From the NCBI GenBank assembly GCA_021828745.1, contig JAJZDE010000038.1:1-11265 (forward strand): 11,265 nucleotides of DNA, given 5' to 3'. A program made the position numbers and the translations under genes. This document shows positions 1 through 7,239 of this stretch, piece by piece (within the stretch, counting starts at the first letter, position 1; each line of letters begins with the position of its first letter). The stretch is from Pseudomonadota bacterium. GTDB lineage: Bacteria > Pseudomonadota > Gammaproteobacteria > Burkholderiales > Ferrovaceae. Below the pieces are notes generated by a model. The model made no database searches. It was given only the letters and a program-made list of their open reading frames with translations, and was not told where the DNA came from.

Positions 1-1
1 T

Positions 2-295
2 ATGCCACGAGTGATTTACGCTCCAGGCGCCATTTGCGACCTGCAACGGTTGCGGGAATTCTTGCGCCCAAAGAATCCCGTCGCGGCCAGGCGAGCAGCC
101 GATACGATCATCAAAGCCGTGCAAGTGCTTGCACTTCAACCACAGATAGGCCGACCCGTTGAGGATATGCCCCCCGAGTACCGGGAATGGCTGATCGACT
201 TTGGCGACAGCGGTTATGTGGCGCGTTACCGCTTTGAGGGTGAGACGGTCACCATTCTGGCGGTGCGTCACCAAAAGGAGGCGGGTTACTACTGA
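2..295 (+). CDS. RelE/ParE-family type II toxin
   Basis: A 97-residue protein with the usual length and pattern of the RelE/ParE toxin superfamily: an early A-x-x-D-L-x-R-L-R-x-F-L segment (residues 10-22), an N-P-x-A-A-R-R-A helix (25-32), a P-Q-I-G-R-P turn (47-52), Y-R-E-W (60-63), G-Y-V-A-R-Y-R (71-77) and a closing V-R-H-Q-K-E-A-G-Y (88-96). Family members inhibit gyrase (ParE) or cleave mRNA (RelE). The GRP turn and the C-terminal RHxxEAxY pattern favour the ParE/RelE-StbE side, but the target cannot be told from sequence. The ATG at position 2 is the only sensible start, though coding sequence could continue upstream of the edge. An antitoxin gene would normally sit just upstream and so falls outside the window. 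It is the only plus-strand gene, and its stop overlaps the convergent glycosyltransferase stop by 7 bp. Confidence 0.85.
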   Translation: MPRVIYAPGAICDLQRLREFLRPKNPVAARRAADTIIKAVQVLALQPQIGRPVEDMPPEYREWLIDFGDSGYVARYRFEGETVTILAVRHQKEAGYY

Positions 296-1437
296 ACGCC
301 TGCATGGTAAATGGCTTCATAGTGATCGACCATCACTTTTAAACTGAAGCGCTCAAGGGCAGTGTGGCGGGCATCGTTGCTTTGTTGCAGAAGTTTTGAT
401 GGATCGAGCAGGTAACCGAGCAATGCGTGAACCAGGGCAGGGACCTGATTGGAGGGGACGAGGGATCCGTCGATGCCGGGCGTCACGAGTTCGGGGTTTC
501 CGCCCACCTGGGTGGCGATGACGGGGACTCCCGAAGCCATGGACTCCAGAAGGGTGTTGGAGATGCCCTCCGCCAGGGAAGGCAGCACGAACAGATCCAG
601 ATGGCGCAGGAGGGCGGGGATGTCATGGCGGGCGCCGGGCAACCAGACCCGATCAGTCAGTCCGGCCTGGTCCAGCAGGGCCTGGCAGGGCTGTCGGAGG
701 GGGCCGTCGCCGATCATGACCAGGCGCAGGGACCCGGCCAGTTCCGGGGGGGCGGCTTCCACCAGGGCGATGAAGGCATGGGCCAGGAGCAGGGGGTTCT
801 TGACGGCCTGCATGCGTCCCACGGTGCCGATCGTGAAAGTTTTTTCGGTCGGGGAAGAAAAGGGGAAAGGACTGGGTTCGCCGTCTTCGCGGGGACGGAA
901 ACATTCGGTGTCCACCCCGTTGTAGAATTGGAAAACCTTGTGCCGGGGAATGCCGACTCCCTGAGTCAGGTAGTCTTCCAGATCCCGGGACAGGGCAATG
1001 ACCCGATGGGTCAGAGGCAGTAACAACCGTCGAAACCACCGGTGTTTTTCATTGCTGCCGTCCAGATCCGACATGTCGCGACCATGCTCGCCGTGAATCC
1101 TGTAAGGAACGCCCGCCAGCAGGGCCGGAACCATGGCCATCAGACTGGTGAGATTGCGGGTATGGACGATTGCGGGTTTGAGTTGCCTGAAATGACGCCA
1201 GAGACGCCCGTAGACCCGCAGGTCCTTGCCTTCCTTCTTTTCCAGGTCGATCAGCAGGACATCCCTGCGCCGGAGGCGTTGGGCAAACGCCGGGTCATGC
1301 CCTTTGAGGCATAAGATGACGTGTCGGAACCGGTCCTCGGGCAGATGGTTGATCAGGTTCACCAGCCCGTTTTCCAACCCGCCCACATCCAGGCGATAGA
1401 TGATGTGGGCGATGAGCGGGCGGGGGTCCGGTGGCAT
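289..1437 (-). CDS. XrtA/PEP-CTERM-associated glycosyltransferase, GT4 type (TIGR03088-like)
   Basis: A 382-residue cytoplasmic GT-B glycosyltransferase predicted to add a sugar to the lipid-linked exopolysaccharide repeat unit. The N-terminal acceptor domain opens with I-A-H-I-I-Y-R-L-D-V-G-G-L-E-N-G (residues 9-24), the hallmark of this XrtA-linked family. The donor domain has G-T-V-G-R-M-Q-A-V-K-N (204-214), I-G-D-G-P-L (242-247) and the GT4 E-x7-E motif (E290, E298). The track of open codons extends further upstream to 1674, but that part lies inside the exosortase gene and looks non-coding. The ATG at 1437 was chosen because it overlaps the exosortase stop as TGATG, a coupling junction, and matches the family start. 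No Shine-Dalgarno is visible, which fits reinitiation. It ends with TAG at 289-291, antisense to the toxin's last codons, and is the last gene of the operon in this window. Donor and acceptor sugars are unknown. Confidence 0.9.
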   Translation of the reverse strand: MPPDPRPLIAHIIYRLDVGGLENGLVNLINHLPEDRFRHVILCLKGHDPAFAQRLRRRDVLLIDLEKKEGKDLRVYGRLWRHFRQLKPAIVHTRNLTSLMAMVPALLAGVPYRIHGEHGRDMSDLDGSNEKHRWFRRLLLPLTHRVIALSRDLEDYLTQGVGIPRHKVFQFYNGVDTECFRPREDGEPSPFPFSSPTEKTFTIGTVGRMQAVKNPLLLAHAFIALVEAAPPELAGSLRLVMIGDGPLRQPCQALLDQAGLTDRVWLPGARHDIPALLRHLDLFVLPSLAEGISNTLLESMASGVPVIATQVGGNPELVTPGIDGSLVPSNQVPALVHALLGYLLDPSKLLQQSNDARHTALERFSLKVMVDHYEAIYHAGVQ

Positions 1438-2993
1438 CACTGGGGCCGGGATGGGTTGAGGTGTTCCAGCGCCTGCTGGACGTCCGGGATCATGGCCTGG
1501 CTGAAGGCCTGAAGGTTCTGTCGTGCCTGCGCGGTATCGTCCAGGAGGATGGGGGTGGAAAATACCACCACGGCAGCGCCATCGCCCTGACCTTTGAGGA
1601 CGGACCATGCTTCCCATGCCTTGACGGCATAGGGACTGGAGACCCAGCGCCCATCCACCCAGTAGCAGTGCCACGCCAACCGGTGCTGGTTTTCGGAGCG
1701 AATCAGGGTTTCCGTGAAGGGAAGCGGGGTAACCTGCCCGGGAAAGGACAGGGGGTGCGCGGATTCGTGGATTTTACCCCAGTGGTGGTCCTGGGGAATC
1801 ACCAGGGTATTGCCCGAGGTGATCAGGGAGGTTCCCTGAGCCTGATGGTGATAATAGGCGATGAAGGCCGTGACGGGCGGCTGGCCCCCCGGGCGGACAT
1901 AGGCTTCCTCGAGTTTGATTCGCGCCCCGGTGTAATGCGCTGTCCAATGGTCGCTTTCGAGGGGGGCCGAAGACCAGGGGGAAGGGGCCGTGAGGGCAAG
2001 AGAGGCGGGGACTGCGGAAGACTGGGACAGGTGCTCCAGATGGTTCACATGCCAACGGGGGAGGACGGCAAGGAGCACCAGCAGTCCGAGGGGGGCCAGT
2101 TTCACGCCGGGGCGGGGGGCAGCAGCACCCTCCAGAGGGAGAGAAATTTCCGGGTGGGAGGGGGTCGGTGCGGGCCCCTCCCGAAAAAAAGAGCCGATCC
2201 AGAACAGCAGGAACATGACCAGTCCAAAAAACAGCCAGCCATAGATGAGGTGGTCCACGCCCACTGCCAGCCGCATGCCGCTGAGGTGACCGATCAGGAT
2301 GATGAGGTAGGCGCGCACGCCATTGGCGGCCACGGGTACCACGAGGGAAGCCAGCAAAAACAGGAGTTTTCTGGGCCAGTGCCGATAGGCCAGGTGGGCA
2401 AACAGGACGCCCAGGGTCAAAGAGGCGATCAGGTAGCGCAAACCGCTGCAGGCCTCCACCACCGACCAGTTGCCGGTAGGAAGGGTCAGAAAATTCCCTT
2501 CCCGGTAAACCGGTATCCCGGTCAGGCGGATGGCGACCGTGGCAAAATCGGCGGTGAAGTCCATCAACGGCGGGATCAACGATTCTCCAAAAGGGACGGC
2601 CAGAAAAAGGAACAGGAGAGGAAAGAGCAACTGGCGGAAAGCCACGTTGCCGATTTGTGACCAGGTGGCACACACGATCATGCCCACCAGGGAGAATTGT
2701 TGAATGACCATGGCGTTGGACACTTTTCCCAGTTCCCAGGCCAGGGCACAAAAGGCGAAGCCGACCAGGGCCAACCAGCTGACGCTCGGGGAAATGTTTT
2801 TCAGGGCTTCCCGTTCACGCCAGATCAGCCAGAGAGAGAGGAAGGGGATCAGCCCGCCATGCAGGTAGGTTTCATTGCCCAGCCAGGTTTGTACGGTGAA
2901 GCGGACGACGGGGTGGAACCAGAGCAGCAACAGGAGCGTCACGGCTGCGCTGGTGGCCAGGGGTCTTTGCCATGCCGGGGAAAAGCCGTTCAT
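1437..2993 (-). CDS. xrtA: Exosortase A fused to an EpsI domain
   Basis: A 518-residue multi-pass inner-membrane cysteine transpeptidase-like enzyme that recognises PEP-CTERM tails on secreted proteins, cleaves them and passes them on to the cell surface; this locus type also makes exopolysaccharide. The first ~270 residues are the exosortase domain, with repeated hydrophobic segments and the expected catalytic residues: Cys182 in V-V-E-A-C-S-G-L-R, Arg227 in A-N-G-V-R-A-Y and His248 in V-D-H-L-I-Y-G-W. Residues ~300-518 start with one more membrane segment (about 300-312) followed by a soluble part resembling EpsI, which is encoded separately in some loci and fused in others. The ATG at 2993 overlaps the upstream glycosyltransferase stop as ATGA. 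Codons open further upstream (to 3170) belong to the shadow of that gene. No PEP-CTERM substrate gene is visible nearby, which is common because substrates are usually scattered over the genome. Confidence 0.95.
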   Translation of the reverse strand: MNGFSPAWQRPLATSAAVTLLLLLWFHPVVRFTVQTWLGNETYLHGGLIPFLSLWLIWREREALKNISPSVSWLALVGFAFCALAWELGKVSNAMVIQQFSLVGMIVCATWSQIGNVAFRQLLFPLLFLFLAVPFGESLIPPLMDFTADFATVAIRLTGIPVYREGNFLTLPTGNWSVVEACSGLRYLIASLTLGVLFAHLAYRHWPRKLLFLLASLVVPVAANGVRAYLIILIGHLSGMRLAVGVDHLIYGWLFFGLVMFLLFWIGSFFREGPAPTPSHPEISLPLEGAAAPRPGVKLAPLGLLVLLAVLPRWHVNHLEHLSQSSAVPASLALTAPSPWSSAPLESDHWTAHYTGARIKLEEAYVRPGGQPPVTAFIAYYHHQAQGTSLITSGNTLVIPQDHHWGKIHESAHPLSFPGQVTPLPFTETLIRSENQHRLAWHCYWVDGRWVSSPYAVKAWEAWSVLKGQGDGAAVVVFSTPILLDDTAQARQNLQAFSQAMIPDVQQALEHLNPSRPQ

Positions 2994-4204
2994 GAGGCAA
3001 CCTGCCTTGTTCGGGCCGAGGAAAGCAGGTCGTCGACAGCGCCCAGATTGGTCGCCCAGTCGAAGTGCCGGATGACCCACTGACGGTGGGAGGCCAGCCG
3101 TTGGGGCGGGCCCTGTAGCCAGGGTTGTACGCCCGTCACCCATTCTTCCGGCCGGGTGGCTGTTTGGCAACCGACTCCCAGGGCTCCGGTTTCCAGTCCT
3201 TCCATGGCTTGTGGGCTGGTCAGCACGGGCTTTTCCATGGCCAGGGCTTCCAGGATCTTGTTCTGGATGCCGCGCGCAATGCGCAGAGGCGCCACTACCA
3301 GATGGGCATGGGCGAGGTAGGGGCGGACGTCGGGCACCCGTCCGGTCACCTGGATGCCTTCCCGGTCAGCCAGTTGCCGGACGCTGTCCGTGGGATTGGA
3401 CCCCACGATGTAAAAATGGAGGTTGGGGTGAAGACTGCGGAGGTGGGGAAAAATGGTTTTGCCAAACCAGGTCACGGCCTCGGCATTGGGCCAGTAATCC
3501 ATGGCCCCCGTGAAAACCAGGGCGATCTGCGCCGGGGGATAGGGGTTGGGATGAGTGAGGTCCGGATCGAAGTAACAGGTATCCACGCCATTGTTGTACC
3601 AGTGAACTTTGGGCGCGCAAAGGGGAGCCAGTTCACAAAACACGCTGGCTTCATGGGCCGACACGAACAGGGAAGCGTCGAAGGTGGCGGCGATATGCCG
3701 TTCATAGTCCAGCAACCGGCGCCCTTCCCGACGATACAACTGGTTCATGGGCCAGGATCTGGCGCGGGCGTACTGGGTCCATTTGTCCGAATCCAGGTCC
3801 ACGAAGTCCATCAGGCGGTATGCCTGGGGATATCTTTCGACATATTGGGCCATGGATGAGGAGAAAACGACGATGTGCCGGATCTGCTCCCTTTGCATGA
3901 CCGCATCGACCCACTGCTGGAGGGGAGCCTGGTAATAATAGGGCAGGGTGAGGGCTTGTCCCGTCCATAACCCTTTCAGGCTGGATACCCTGGATTGTCT
4001 GGGGTTCAGGGGAAGAAAACAGGTGGACGCACAGAGGGCTTTGACCTTGTCCTGATACGACCAGTCCTCGGGATCATCGATGAAGGTGCCCAAATGGATG
4101 GCGTAATGCCGTGCCAGGTGTTCGAGCAGATGATAGGAACGGATCTTGTCCCCCTTGTTGGGCGGGTAGGGAATGCGGTGAACCAGAAACAGAAGGGGTT
4201 CCAT
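2990..4204 (-). CDS. XrtA/PEP-CTERM-associated glycosyltransferase (TIGR03087-like)
   Basis: A 404-residue GT-B glycosyltransferase, the first of two that flank exosortase A in this locus type. The start M-E-P-L-L-F-L-V-H-R-I-P-Y-P-P-N-K-G-D-K (residues 1-20) is the signature N-terminus of the family. Other marks are the segment F-V-D-L-D-S-D-K-W (134-142), F-T-G-A-M-D-Y-W-P-N (231-240), V-T-G-R-V-P-D-V-R-P-Y-L-A (286-298) and V-A-P-L-R-I-A-R-G-I-Q-N-K-I-L-E-A (304-320), which forms the nucleotide-sugar site. The ATG at 4204 overlaps the FemAB stop (TGATG) and the gene ends overlapping xrtA by 4 bp, so it is flanked by coupling junctions on both sides. It probably acts on the cytoplasmic face on an undecaprenyl-linked acceptor. 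The sugar it transfers cannot be read from the sequence. Confidence 0.92.
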   Translation of the reverse strand: MEPLLFLVHRIPYPPNKGDKIRSYHLLEHLARHYAIHLGTFIDDPEDWSYQDKVKALCASTCFLPLNPRQSRVSSLKGLWTGQALTLPYYYQAPLQQWVDAVMQREQIRHIVVFSSSMAQYVERYPQAYRLMDFVDLDSDKWTQYARARSWPMNQLYRREGRRLLDYERHIAATFDASLFVSAHEASVFCELAPLCAPKVHWYNNGVDTCYFDPDLTHPNPYPPAQIALVFTGAMDYWPNAEAVTWFGKTIFPHLRSLHPNLHFYIVGSNPTDSVRQLADREGIQVTGRVPDVRPYLAHAHLVVAPLRIARGIQNKILEALAMEKPVLTSPQAMEGLETGALGVGCQTATRPEEWVTGVQPWLQGPPQRLASHRQWVIRHFDWATNLGAVDDLLSSARTRQVAS

Positions 4205-5235
4205 CAGCCCAGATACTTGACCAGTTGGGGACCGAGCCAGTTTGCCACCGGCATGGGCAAGCGCCGCCATGCCTGGATGAAGAGCCGGTATTTCGGATTG
4301 AGGGGGTTCTGGTCCGGGACCTTGGTGGCCTCATAGAGCCGATATTCGTAGTGCAGAGGGACGGGTTCGAATCCCCAGTTCTTTTTGAAATGGTAGGATC
4401 CCGTGCCCAACTTGCTGCGCCCGTAATCGAAGATCCGATAACCTCCTTCGCAACTGCGGCGCAGCAATTCCCAGTACTTGAAGTCATTGGCGGCGAGATT
4501 GCGGGCTGCCAGGGTATCGCCGGCATAGTAGGGGAGCACTTCATCCCGGAAATAGAAGGTCAGGACGCTGCTGACGACCTGCTGATCCTTCAGGACCGAC
4601 AGGACCTCGCAATCCTGACCGAAGGTGGATTTCAACAGGGCAAAGTAACGGCGCGGGAAGGTAGGCGTGCCATGCCGCAGCATGTTGTCCGCAAAAACCT
4701 GATAGAACCGTTCGACGGTGTCATCGATTTCGCTGACCAGGCCATTCTTGATTCCGCTGCGGACCATGGCCCGTTGTTTGCGCGGGATGTTTTTCATGTT
4801 CTGTTCCGGGTCGGGGTCGATTTCCCGCCGAAACGTGACATACAGTTCCTTGCGGGGCCAATCGGGGTGCAGGGAATCCCTTTGCCGATATTCCAGATGG
4901 TCCACTTTCAGGGTGGCGGCCAGGTCCTGGGCGGCCTGGTCCAGTTGCCGGGTGGCTTCAGGCGAAAGGGCGGCGATTCCCCCATAGACGCAAAAAGGCA
5001 GGGATGACAGGGAATGTCCAAAGTAGAAATGGCGGATCTCGGCCAGGGGCAGGACACCCTGGATGCCCTGGGCATTTTCTGCCAGAAGGAAGTGGGTCCG
5101 ATGACCGAAGGTTTCCTCGATGATTTTTTTCCAGCCGGAACGGTGAAAAAAAGTGGCCTGGGGACAGGCGGTGACAAAGGCATCCCAGGCCGTTTCATCG
5201 GCGGTCGTCATGGGGCGGACGGTCAATTCAGTCAT
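4204..5235 (-). CDS. XrtA-associated FemAB-like acyltransferase (TIGR03019-like)
   Basis: A 343-residue protein of the GNAT-like FemAB superfamily. FemA/B enzymes add amino acids from tRNA to peptidoglycan; members linked to exosortase loci have no proven substrate. Visible marks are the N-terminal T-F-F-H-R-S-G-W-K (residues 28-36), H-L-E-Y-R-Q-R-D (113-120), the basic P-R-K-Q-R-A-M-V-R-S-G-I-K (151-163), and the diagnostic C-terminal half: Y-Y-A-G-D (236-240), N-D-F-K-Y-W-E-L-L-R-R (250-260), and F-D-Y-G-R-S-K-L-G-T-G-S-Y-H-F-K-K-N-W-G (269-288). The ATG at 5235 overlaps the deacetylase stop as ATGA and has a plausible AGGA ribosome site six bases upstream. The long codon extension to 5454 was rejected because it is a shadow of the deacetylase. 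It may modify the polysaccharide or link an amino-acid-type substituent; this is inference. Confidence 0.92.
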   Translation of the reverse strand: MTELTVRPMTTADETAWDAFVTACPQATFFHRSGWKKIIEETFGHRTHFLLAENAQGIQGVLPLAEIRHFYFGHSLSSLPFCVYGGIAALSPEATRQLDQAAQDLAATLKVDHLEYRQRDSLHPDWPRKELYVTFRREIDPDPEQNMKNIPRKQRAMVRSGIKNGLVSEIDDTVERFYQVFADNMLRHGTPTFPRRYFALLKSTFGQDCEVLSVLKDQQVVSSVLTFYFRDEVLPYYAGDTLAARNLAANDFKYWELLRRSCEGGYRIFDYGRSKLGTGSYHFKKNWGFEPVPLHYEYRLYEATKVPDQNPLNPKYRLFIQAWRRLPMPVANWLGPQLVKYLG

Positions 5236-6074
5236 GCGACATCCTGCAAAAAAATCCGATCGACGCGGTCCCAGTGGAAATCGCGCAACAGCGCCGACAC
5301 TTTCCCTTTCATCCGCGCCAGATTGACATAGTGGCGAAACCGGCTTTTCAGATCCACCCCGGCTTGACGGGGTTGGTGGGGATCGATTTCCCAGGGATGG
5401 AAATAGAACATGCAGGATTCTCCCTCGATCCGGTTGACGCGTTGCAGCAGCCAACGGGACAGGGGATAGGGCATGAGGCGGAAGTATCCCCCTCCGGCTG
5501 CCGGGAGGTGGCGCCCCGCGAGTCTGGCGGTGGTGGGCGGAATTTCCAGAATGCCGGTATGGCCCCGGGGATGGAAACGGAAACGGGGGCAGTCGGGCAT
5601 GCCATAGTGATCATGCTGGATGGGATAGATGCTGGAACTGTAGTCGTACCCTTCCTCGTGCAGGATGTCCAGGGCCCACAGATTACCGATGCCAATGGAG
5701 AAACTGGGAGCCCGGTAGCCCCGCACCCGTTGTCCGCCCAGGTCCTCCAGCAATTGCTTGCTGTGCCGTACGTCGGCGCGGAATTCCTGCGGGGATTGCT
5801 GGTTGGCGCGGTAATGGTCATAACCGTGGCTGGCCAGTTCATGTCCGCCCGCCAGGATCGAATGGACGAGGCCCGGATAGCGCTCCGCAATCCAGCCCAG
5901 GGTAAAGAAGGTGGCATGGGCCTGGTGATGGTCGAGCAGGGACAGGATGGTCTCCATGTTCTGTTCGATGCGGCAGGGCAGGCGGGGCCAGTCCTCGCGG
6001 CGGATGTAGGGCGCGAAGGCCGAGACCTGGAAATAGTCTTCGACATCGATGGTCATGGCATTCAGGCGGGGCAT
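5232..6074 (-). CDS. XrtA-associated polysaccharide deacetylase (NodB domain plus DUF3473, TIGR03006-like)
   Basis: A 280-residue carbohydrate esterase family 4 enzyme predicted to remove N-acetyl groups from the exopolysaccharide. Motif 1 is T-I-D-V-E-D-Y-F (residues 8-15), with Asp10 as likely base and Asp13 as a metal ligand. Motif 2 is H-E-L-A-S-H-G-Y-D-H (78-87), whose His83 and His87 bind metal. Motif 3 is R-G-Y-R-A-P-S-F-S-I (118-127). A late F-Y-F-H-P-W-E-I-D (223-231) carries the conserved His226. The C-terminal ~60 residues match the DUF3473-type tail seen in XrtA loci. There is no signal peptide, as is usual in this family. The ATG at 6074 lies 4 bp after the wecB stop; ATG at residue 7 is an alternative. 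It ends overlapping the FemAB gene by 4 bp. Presence beside WecB suggests an N-acetylated sugar as substrate. Confidence 0.93.
   Translation of the reverse strand: MPRLNAMTIDVEDYFQVSAFAPYIRREDWPRLPCRIEQNMETILSLLDHHQAHATFFTLGWIAERYPGLVHSILAGGHELASHGYDHYRANQQSPQEFRADVRHSKQLLEDLGGQRVRGYRAPSFSIGIGNLWALDILHEEGYDYSSSIYPIQHDHYGMPDCPRFRFHPRGHTGILEIPPTTARLAGRHLPAAGGGYFRLMPYPLSRWLLQRVNRIEGESCMFYFHPWEIDPHQPRQAGVDLKSRFRHYVNLARMKGKVSALLRDFHWDRVDRIFLQDVA
5242..5245 (-). promoter_or_regulatory. Ribosome binding site of the FemAB-like gene
   Basis: AGGA on the minus strand lies six bases upstream of the ATG at 5235, inside the end of the deacetylase gene. It is the clearest Shine-Dalgarno-like match at any internal junction and supports that start over the longer open frame. 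Confidence 0.5.
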
Positions 6075-6078
6075 GGGG

Positions 6079-7239
6079 TCAGATTCCCGGCGCGACGAAG
6101 TGGGGATTGAAGGCGGCGCGCAACAGCGCGACGATGCGCGCAGCGGCCTGCCCATCCCAATAGTCCGGAATCCGCCCGGCCTTTCCATGCCCCGCCAGGA
6201 TATTCCGGACGGTGTTCAGGATGCGGGCCCGATCCTGGCCGACGATGGTGTTGCTGCCTTGATCCACCGTGATGGGGCGTTCGGTATTTTCGCGCAAGGT
6301 CACACAGGGGATTCCCAGGGCGGTGGTTTCTTCCTGGATGCCCCCCGAATCCGTCAGGAAAAGTCGGGCCTCCTTCATGAGGCCCAGCAGGGGCAAATAC
6401 CCCAGGGGGGGAAGGATGGCCAGGGTGGGAAGATGCAGGAAATCCGTCAAACGGAATTCGTCGATCTTCTGGCGCGTGCGCGGATGCAGGGGAAAGGCGA
6501 GGGGAATCTGGCGCGAGACTTCTGCCAGCGTTTCCAGAAGATTCCTCAGGATCGCCGGGTCGTCCACGTTGGAGGGACGGTGCAGGGTCAACACCCCGAA
6601 GGATCGGGGAGCGCCCGAGAAAACGGCAGGCAGTCCGTTCCCGGAAAAGGTTGTGGCGGCAGGAATGGCGCGGGGAAGATTCTGATGCAGGGTGTCGATC
6701 ATGACATTGCCGACAAAATGAATTTTTTCCGGATCGATGCCTTCCCGGATCAGGTTGTCCCTGGCCTGAAGTTCGGTGGTGAAGAGAAAGTCGGAAATCT
6801 GGTCGGTCAGGATCCGGTTGATCTCTTCGGGCATGGCCCGATCAAAACTGCGCAGCCCCGCTTCCACATGGATGACGGGAACCTGTTTCTTGGCGGCAAC
6901 CAGGGCACAGGCAATGGTGGAGTTGACATCGCCCACCACCAGGATGGCGGAGGGGTTCGAGGCCTCCAGGACCGGCTCGAACCGTTCCATGATTCTGGCT
7001 GTTTGTCCGGCATGGGTCCCCGACCCCACCTCCAGGTCGATGTCCGGCGGGGGAATGCCCAGATCGGAAAAGAGTTGCTGGTACATGGCCTCGTCGTAAT
7101 GCTGCCCGGTATGGACCAGTTGAGCGCGCAACCCCGAATGTTCGGCGCGCAGCGCGCTCAGGATCGGGGCGATTTTCATGAAATTGGGCCGTGCGCCCAC
7201 GACGCACAGGATCAGGGGGAGGGAGGGATCACAGGTCAT
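6079..7239 (-). CDS. wecB: UDP-N-acetylglucosamine 2-epimerase (non-hydrolysing)
   Basis: A 386-residue cytoplasmic enzyme converting UDP-GlcNAc to UDP-ManNAc, a precursor for surface polysaccharides. Motifs in order: V-G-A-R-P-N-F-M-K (residues 14-22), V-H-T-G-Q-H-Y-D (42-49), V-G-D-V-N-S-T (102-108), H-V-E-A-G-L-R-S-F-D (124-133), M-P-E-E-I-N-R (136-142), T-L-H-R-P-S-N-V-D (218-226), D-S-G-G-I-Q-E-E (297-304) and L-R-E-N-T-E-R-P (315-322). Asp104, Glu126, Glu138/139 and His220 correspond to the catalytic residues known in E. coli WecB, so it looks active. The start is uncertain: ATG at 7239 overlaps the ATPase stop by 11 bp, while ATG at 7257 would add six residues and overlap by 29 bp; neither has a clear ribosome site. 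I took the shorter because the conserved beta-strand begins right after it. It lies between the ATPase and deacetylase genes, which are often adjacent in XrtA loci. Confidence 0.95.
   Translation of the reverse strand: MTCDPSLPLILCVVGARPNFMKIAPILSALRAEHSGLRAQLVHTGQHYDEAMYQQLFSDLGIPPPDIDLEVGSGTHAGQTARIMERFEPVLEASNPSAILVVGDVNSTIACALVAAKKQVPVIHVEAGLRSFDRAMPEEINRILTDQISDFLFTTELQARDNLIREGIDPEKIHFVGNVMIDTLHQNLPRAIPAATTFSGNGLPAVFSGAPRSFGVLTLHRPSNVDDPAILRNLLETLAEVSRQIPLAFPLHPRTRQKIDEFRLTDFLHLPTLAILPPLGYLPLLGLMKEARLFLTDSGGIQEETTALGIPCVTLRENTERPITVDQGSNTIVGQDRARILNTVRNILAGHGKAGRIPDYWDGQAAARIVALLRAAFNPHFVAPGI

Noticed and set aside
1431..2660. Long plus-strand open frame (409 codons) opposite exosortase A
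   Set aside because: Antisense to a clear XrtA-EpsI gene; highly charged, Gln/Gly-rich low-complexity translation with no family resemblance.
1774..2751. Minus-strand frame of 325 codons inside exosortase A
   Set aside because: An out-of-frame read of xrtA, Pro/Arg-rich and without a domain.
5274..6110. Plus-strand open frame (278 codons) opposite the deacetylase
   Set aside because: Antisense to a deacetylase with all NodB motifs; no independent evidence of coding.
6390..6429. Cluster of G-runs on the plus strand, possible G-quadruplex
   Set aside because: Two of the loops are about 11 bases, longer than canonical; G-runs are spread over the whole non-coding strand because the genes are C-rich.
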